64,000 bases of DNA from Apiospora phragmitis (lineage: Eukaryota > Ascomycota > Sordariomycetes > Amphisphaeriales > Apiosporaceae). A program made the translations under genes and the position numbers. Within the stretch, counting starts at the first letter, position 1, and each line of letters begins with the position of its first letter. The notes beneath the pieces were generated by a model. The model saw only the letters and a list, made by a program, of their open reading frames with translations, ran no database searches and had not been told where the DNA came from. The DNA lies in assembly GCA_038363925.1 (NCBI GenBank), contig JAQQWL010000011.1:8618001-8682000 (forward strand). Direction: 5' to 3'. Below, one piece after another: positions 57,164-64,000 of the stretch.

Positions 57164-59339
57164 AAGTGTTGATAGCAAGCCTAGACATTAGACACATGAT
57201 ACCCGAATGAGAACGGTGATTTACAGATGCCTCGATTCCTTTCTGACTGCCATTTTCTTTCACCTTGAGTTCCTCTGCTTCCTCCTTGGCGGCAAAGGCA
57301 ATACCGAGTAAAGGGTGCCCTCAAGATAGCCAAAAGCACTCTCTCTCAAGTCTACAGAATTGATATGAGTGCTTGAGAAGAAGAGGATTAAAATGTTGCA
57401 CAAGCAGATATTTTTATGGCAACACCTACAGCCGCAGTACTAGTAGAGCCAGGGTCATTAGGATTAGTCGGTTCTGGGATAGGTAGTAGGGCGATGAGAT
57501 GACTGCCCTATTAATCGTAATGCAGAGAAGCGATGGTGAGTCTGGGCAAGACAACATGACCCTCAGGAAAAGCGTACTTTTACATACCTAGTCAAGCAAT
57601 GAATTGTCTATAACTAAGCACTACAAATTTCTTTAGATGTCAAGAGTGAAAGCAATCGTAGATATATCGCAAGCACCGGGACTCGCCGTTAGTTGTATCG
57701 CGGCGCATTTCATCACGCATCAGGCGAGATCTGAGAACATGTCTGTCGACTGCATAGTATCCTTTGAGCTGGATTCCTGAGGGGACGACAATCTTAGCAT
57801 CTAAACCGAGACAAGGTAAGGGCAAGGAGGGGATGATACTTCTTATAACCTCAATATGACGGAAATCGATAGAAACCGCGGAGGCAAACGTGGTCATGGG
57901 CCGTACGGCCTTTCTCCGTGGTGACGATTACATGCCCCTATCATGTATTTACCGTGCATGGTTGGATATGGCTATATTGTTTCAATGTACAGACACAGAC
58001 AATAAAGGTCCTTCCAGGGACGCTCGCTCCCCTACCGTGGCTACGGGTGCTCAAATGTATCTCTTGCGATTTGCCGCCGCAGCTTGAACAAGTATAGGAA
58101 TTTATGTGGGCTGCGGATCCCCGTCATGATTGGGACTGTCGGCGAAGAACCCATAGATAGACACGTAGATAGGATTCAGGACCTCTGTAACACACAGTTG
58201 ACGGCGTAGGCATTGGAGAAGATAATTGCGTCTCCGGTAGCTTCGAACTCAGGCTCGGCACTCGTCGCACCATGCGCTTGCTATGATTTCATGTTTGATT
58301 CATGGATGTCCTCGCCCTGGGTGTTCAAAGGATCTGAGAAGCTCCTCGAGCTCATATACAATTTCCGGGCTTGTGTGAGAACACAGCAAAATCACATTCC
58401 TCCGTTGGTCGAGACAGATGAACAATGTACATACGACTGATAAGTCGGCTGATGAGGCCTGATCCCCCAAGATATACGAGCTTCCCCTATTCCAGGTTTG
58501 TGGGGGCAAAATAGGGGTAGCTCGTGTATTTACCAAGACATGACACCTCAAAAATATCAAAGCCAATCCTCAGCTCTGGGCTTGTAGGTGTTGAATGAGT
58601 TCGCTATCTAAGCCATGTGTCGTTTTGTGTTTAGTGAGTGGTTATGGTTTAGAAGATATCGTATTGTACCGATATAATTTCTAGTTCCTGAACAATACGA
58701 ACTACCCATATTTGCTTAGTTAATGCCATTTAAGCTAGGAGGAAGATTTATAACACTGATCAAGACAAAGCATCATTCATGTTGACAGGGGATTACTTTC
58801 ACGAAGTCTCACAAACATATAAGCATTCAAAAAATCACAGGTAATAAGGACACTGATGTATATGATAATTTACGTCTTTTCATTGCTTCTATATGCAAGG
58901 TGGGAAAGGAAGACGGCCTATGAGATGACGGGTAAAGGTCGGATAATCAGCCAACCTCCAGACGAAACTCCCCTGATGCAACGCAAAGCAACGCAAACGC
59001 TTTGATGAATCAAAGGGCAGACAGGCCAAGTGAAGGCACACTACAGCTCGTCACGGCACCTGACAAGGCCACCAGAGGTGACCTCGTGGAATCGGTGCCC
59101 TGATGCTGAGTGGAGAGGGAGGGCCAAAAAGATTGCAGTAAGCCTAGAATCTGCTAGATCTGCTGGATCTGCTGAATCCTGCTAAACTATCTCTGGGTCT
59201 CTCCATCTTCGTGGACCGTTGGATATGCATGATGATGGTACAGATATACAATTAGAACATGGTTGCTTAAGTAATAGATGGGTGGGTGGTAGGTTCTGGT
59301 GAGAGGGGGAGCACAAGCAAAAGGAGTAAGCGCGGGTGC
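57164..59339. other. large intergenic region with one hairpin
   Basis: 2.2 kb between the PXR1 and TOP1 stop codons. A strong imperfect hairpin lies at 58476-58525 (separate entry), and ATCTGCT(A/G)G repeats three times near 59150-59180. No protein-like ORF. Confidence 0.5.
58476..58525. repeat. inverted repeat / hairpin
   Basis: ACGAGCTTCCCCTATT (58476-58491) and AATAGGGGTAGCTCGT (58510-58525) pair at 15 of 16 positions around an 18-nt loop. It lies in gene-free DNA. Function unknown; it may be a remnant of a small element or a structured RNA. Confidence 0.7.
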
Positions 59340-62300
59340 TTAGAACTCCCATTCGTCGTCTTGGATGGACTTGATGGCCCAGTTGAACTTCTCCCTCAGA
59401 GTCTTGGAGAAGAACTTCTCAATCGGGACCTCGAACTTCTTGCAGAAGACAACGGTCAAGCGGGGATCAATGTAGTTCTGTGGGACGAAGATTAGTACAA
59501 TGTTATCACCAGGCGGGAGTTGGTATATTTCGGCTTACGATCTTGGAGGTACCCAGGGCAACCTCCTTGTTGCCCTCTCGATCGGCGGCAGCGATCTCCT
59601 GAGTGTGGATACGCTCATCGATCTTCTTGACCGCAGTCTCGTACTTCTCAACGGACGGGGACTTGCCCTCAGGCTCCACCTTCTTGGTCTTGGCCTCCTT
59701 CTTAAGCTGCTTCTCCAGCTCATCGACCTCCTTAAGTCTTGTCTTGAGCTCTTTTTCGGGCTGCGGCTTCTCACCATCGGCCTTGCGCTTCTCGTTCTCC
59801 TTCTCAAACTTCTTTGTCGTTTTGGTCCGTTGCTCCTCCACCAGGAACTCGATGTGATCCTGGATCCATTGCTCATCAAGTTCTTCATCAAGTGCAAAGT
59901 AATCGGCACCCTTCTTCTTCTTCTGCTTGGGGTCCACAGTTAACATCATAGCCTTGGTGCGCCACTTCTGGTACTTGAGCCCTTTGATACGGTCGTTCAT
60001 CTTCTCCATCTGCGTTTCGTGGTTGGCACCAACGGTTCTCTTGTGGTTACACAGAATGGCCACTTCGCGGTTGGCTTTGTTGTAGACGGCGATCTTCTCA
60101 GCCATGGTCAGGTGCGTGTTGGCCTCCATTTTCTCCGAGCAGCTTGCTCATGGTATATGAAGCATTGTAGGTACGGAACACCTTGGCAGTCAAACCCTTC
60201 ATGTACGTGGACAGATGCTTATTCAGTGATGAAGTCGTGAGCCGGTCGAAGATGTCGTCGCCTGCAGTCTTGGGTGGCTTCTTGAACATTTTTAGGTTCT
60301 TAAAGACCTGGCGCTCGACCTTTACCTCATCATAGTAACGAATACTGTCCTTGCCCAAGAAGTCGAAAATGACTGTGTCGGGTTCCCGTAATGTGATGTG
60401 CTCGTACTTGAGGGAACAACATCCGACAGTCTCAGCCTCGTTTTCGGTGTCCTTCTCGTTGCCGGCTCTGAGAGCAAGCTTATCGATCAAGTAGATGGCG
60501 GTAGCTCTTTGTCGATCGGCCATGACCTCTGCACGGAGGTCGCGGGTGTAATCTCTGCGAATCTTGTCGATATACTTCTTGAGTTCACGTGCTTTTTCAA
60601 ACTTGTTGAAATCGGCCTGTCCCTTGACATCGCTGTTCGCGGCAAGCATGACATACTTGTACGCGCCGTTGATGTTCTCCTGCCACATAGCCAGCCAAGT
60701 GGCGGTCTTGTCGTGCTGGACTGCCTTCCACTTGTGGCCTGGCGGAGGCGCAGGCACCTTGGCCTCTTTGCCGATGTTGATAGTGATCTGTTCAGGCGCC
60801 ACACGCAACTTGAGTCTACCGGTTTTGGGATGCTCGCCACGGCCACGGAATAGACTCGGAGGTTCGACTCGGAAGTTGCCAACCTTCTGGGTCCTTCCAT
60901 CCCACTTGCAGAAGTTATAAGGCTTCTCGAGCTCTTTCTTAGCCTCGCTTTCAGCCTTTTTCTCCTCTTTGCTCCGGTTCTTCTTCATCTCGCTCTGTGC
61001 TTGCATATATTCAAAAATAGGCTTGAAGTCGAGCTTATCGAACTTTTTGATGTCAACCTTGTTTCCTTGTTTATCCTTAGCACCGCCAGTCTCGTCAACC
61101 ACTTTCTTGAAGTCGTGGAAGAAATTACTCTGGAAAGTAGGGTTCTCCACGTGGTGAGGTTGATGGAGCATGCCGCCAAAGAAAGTCGCGACTTCTTCGG
61201 CATCTGGATGAAGGGTGACCGGTGTACCATCGTAGAGCAGTTTGACGTTCTTGGGCAAATGCTCATACGGCGGAGGAAACATGACTCCATTGTGTTCGAG
61301 GGTCTCCCACTTGGTAGAATCGTCCTCCTTCTTGGGCGCGTTCCACCATTCGAACTCTTCTTCATCGCCTTCCGCGGGCTCCTCGCTTTCCTCCTTCTTG
61401 GCTTTCGCGCCCTTCTTGGTAGCAGGGGCGGCGGCCTTGCCCTTGGCGGTAGTGGCGGCTTTGCCCTTGGTCGGAGCTGCAGCCTTGCCCTTAGCAGGTG
61501 CAGGTTTCACCTTCTTGCGAATGGGTGCATCTGAATCCGATTCTTCCTTCTTGACACCATTCGTTTTGCTCTTGGTAGTGCCGTTAGACTGTCGCTTCTT
61601 ACCCTTGGCACTGGCAAGAGGGGCGTCCGAGTCAGATTCGTCCTTGACAGCCTTCTTTTTCGGTGTAGGCTTCTTGGCATCTTTTGCTGCGGCTTTCTCG
61701 ATGTCCTTCTTCTTCTGGGCAAGTTGCATGTGCAGAGGCTTGTCGTCATCGTCTGAGTCCATACCCAACATGTCATTCTTGCTAGCCTTGGGCGGCAATT
61801 TCGAATTTCGCTTGGTCAGGGGAACATCGTCATCGGAGTCGTCTGAGACCGCCGTCTTCTTTTTTTGGCGCTTGAGCTAAAAACAGGTCAGTCGGGATCC
61901 AAGGCTTGATGCAACTGTGTGGATGAACAAAGAGCAGGTACATACCATGGGTTGGTCATCACTGTCAGAATCGTCTTTGTAGCTGGGTTTTTGGCTGATT
62001 GATGTTCGTGCCTTCCGCTTGTGACCATTGACCGCAGGACTGTCTACATCCATCGCATCGCCATCGTGGACGGGACCATGGCGGATGGACACCGGGGCCG
62101 CCAATGGAGTTCCTTTTGAATCGCCTTTGTCCATGGCCTTGTCTTCCGACTTCGAGATGGTATCTGCCGAGACTAAAAGAAAAGAAAATTAGTCTGATTC
62201 GCGAGGCACCATCGTGGAATGGTTCGAACGGGGCCAGCCAAAGTGTAGGTCGCGTAGATGGGTCGGTTCGAGGGTTGCGAGGTGAAGTGGTTGGAGCCGC

Positions 62301-62427
62301 GGGTGACCGCATCGTGGGCAGTCGCATTACGCGATCTGAACTGGATCCAATAAAGTTCGGGGAAATACTTACGCTTGCCATTGGGGCGTGCCAACGGCAT
62401 GTCGTCGTCAGATAGATCGGAAGACAT
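59340..62427 (-). CDS. top1: DNA topoisomerase I (TOP1, type IB); frame broken once
   Basis: Nuclear type IB topoisomerase that relaxes supercoils through a 3'-phosphotyrosine intermediate. Exons: 62427-62373, 62172-61946, 61876-59539 and 59477-59340. The charged, Lys/Ser/Glu-rich N-terminal domain includes several KKxK clusters. The core shows [77 protein letters not shown] (catalytic Arg region), [11 protein letters not shown] and [13 protein letters not shown] linker coiled coil precedes the C-terminal [14 protein letters not shown], where the active-site Tyr875 (codon 59474-59472) follows the last intron. A frame shift occurs at the CC (plus strand) at 60135-60136: TMSKLL upstream, [17 protein letters not shown] downstream. 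One excess base explains it, and removing it gives exactly 919 codons (918 residues). As written the protein would end before the linker and lack the catalytic Tyr. Confidence 0.95.
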
Positions 62428-64000
62428 GATGCTGGTGGTTGGGCGGATTTGTCGCGTCGTGTAGATTCGTCGTTGTGCTTGAGAGGTCTGCGTAACCAGG
62501 CTGCCTTCTCTAGGGAGCTGGCGTATTAGTCCTCGAAAGCCGATGATGGAGTTGGTAGTGAGTGCTGAAAGGCTGGCGTCAAAGGTGGCAACCGTAAGAG
62601 GCCAACCGGCAAATTTTCAACACAGGCCTTGGAGCCAACGGTTATTCCAGAGTCCTCGTTGGGTAAACATCCACGGGGAGTTCGAAGGTCGAAAAGAGAA
62701 AAGGTGAATCGACGGTTGTTAGCCTAGATTGGGGTGAATTGTTGATCGATTGTCCATTTAAAACCGGGTTTTCTTGCTACGGAAGCCAACCGAGTCTATA
62801 GGAGAATGGAGAGTAAAAATCGAAAGAGAGAGAGAAAGGGAAGAGGGAAAGTGCGGCTCACTGCGACTACCGGGGGGGAGAAAAGAAGAAGAGAAGCCTT
62901 ACCCGAGTCTGGACTTGCGAGAGGCAGTTGTCGCTAGGTTCGCCCCGGTGGTGAGATTAGTGGGGAGTGGATGGTTGATGCAGGTGGAATACTGCAAGAG
63001 AAAAGGCCAGTAGAATTTAGAAAGACTGTCTGACGGCTCCGCGCTTTTCAGCATCAAGATTATCCACTTTGTATCGTACCTAGCCACATTACTTACTCGC
63101 TACGTTCGGTCATGGATGAGGTATGGGAAAAAGTGATTATCACAAAATCGAATGCAGCAAATAGGTATCAGTATTTTTATTAGGTATCTCTCATAAGGGC
63201 AGGTTCTATTGTACATAAGTAATTGACTGCATAAAGTGGTGTATCGAGCTTCTGGAAGCGCGAGTCGGCAACTTCAGGCCAATGAGAGGAGGCCCGGCGG
63301 GTGGGAAGGAAGAATGTGGCTGTTCTTCGACAAAGAATTGTCAGTGACATGACATGAGAGCGAGCAAGGAGCACTTGGAGCGCGGCATCCACTCCGCCGC
63401 AAGGGAAGAAAAAAATATTGCTAGGTTAGTGTCTGTAGGGGGAATGGCTGGGCTGAATAAGTGGGCTCTCTGGTTGCTACTTTCGATGCAAGTGAGAGAG
63501 AGGCAGCGTGAGCGTGAGAAAGCAAGGTAAGCACGCAGGCAGCGCAGGCAGCATGGGAGGAATGAGTGGTCTCTTTCCGCTTACGTTAACACCGAGAGCA
63601 ACCAAAGCCTGCGACAGAACCAGAACAATGGAGAGGCACAGGAAAGGAAGGGAGGGAGGCGTACGGGTATCAGAAAAATCAAAAGGGACCACCAGCCGTC
63701 ACATAATCTGCGAACAGGTGGCAAGATCGCGGTGGAGAAGCGATCCCATCGGATAAACGTTGATTGGGATAGTGGCTGGTGAAGCCGTCCGGCAGTGGCT
63801 TCACAAAAACCTCACCTACTGGGTACTTACGGAAGCTTGGTCGGAAAGAGTTAGGCCCGTGCCGAAAATTGACGAGAGGGAAAATGGAGCTTTGCCTGGT
63901 AGCAGCGAGACAAGTAGACAGTTGAGCCCGAATTGAACCGACTCCAAGTTAATCAATCCATTCAACCACCCTCCATCGACCAAGACCAATTGATCGCGAG
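62428..64000. other. TOP1 upstream region and unassigned right end
   Basis: 1.6 kb from the TOP1 start to the right edge. It contains GA-rich and GAGA-type stretches (about 62820-62895 and 63490-63700), as in many fungal promoters. No gene start, RNA or repeat could be supported, and no gene truncated by the edge was seen. Confidence 0.5.

Overview
This is nuclear DNA of a filamentous ascomycete (Pezizomycotina, probably Sordariomycetes). Evidence: genes carry one to five short GT-AG introns (mostly 50-130 nt) with CTAAC/CTGAC-like branch sites; a tRNA-Ala gene has a 10-nt intron; and lineage-typical families are present (PalC of the fungal pH-response pathway, a HeLo-domain protein, a Zn2Cys6 activator, a membrane-anchored cupredoxin). 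About 21 protein genes, one partial gene end and one tRNA gene lie on both strands, separated by 0.1-2.6 kb gaps. There is no operon logic and no secondary-metabolite cluster.

Layout. 0-9 kb: tail of an unknown gene, ERB1 (ribosome biogenesis), tRNA-Ala(UGC), an NmrA-like reductase, an FAH-family hydrolase. 8-15 kb: a membrane-anchored RBR ubiquitin ligase convergent with palC, then ALG6 (N-glycan glucosylation). 15-21 kb: a cupredoxin membrane protein and a SURF4/ERV29 cargo receptor, with a candidate 147-bp TA-flanked MITE between them. 22-29 kb: a HeLo/pseudokinase gene convergent with a Zn2Cys6 factor, then a large basic protein of unknown function. 29-36 kb: a 486-bp hAT-like non-autonomous transposon with 8-bp target duplications, a Myb/SANT protein and a CorA/MNR2-type magnesium transporter. 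37-48 kb: RNA15/CstF64, prohibitin-2, NEDD8/RUB1, elongin A and the cohesin kleisin RAD21. 50-64 kb: a PMR1-type Ca2+/Mn2+ ATPase, a small coiled-coil protein, the G-patch protein PXR1 and DNA topoisomerase I.

Most genes are core housekeeping: ribosome assembly (ERB1, PXR1), secretory pathway (ALG6, SURF4, PMR1), mRNA 3'-end formation and elongation (RNA15, elongin A), chromosome biology (RAD21, TOP1) and ubiquitin-type systems (RBR, NEDD8).

The most pervasive oddity is technical or evolutionary. Eight genes (ERB1, RBR, palC, ALG6, HeLo, Zn2Cys6, PMR1, TOP1) need one or more one-base corrections, all placeable in short runs of identical bases, to keep family-conserved sequence in frame. With those corrections every multi-exon model sums exactly to a whole number of codons. 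Some of these genes are normally essential or near-essential, so indel errors in the assembly are the simplest explanation. The 7-bp tandem duplication in the HeLo gene is a different kind of lesion and may be real.
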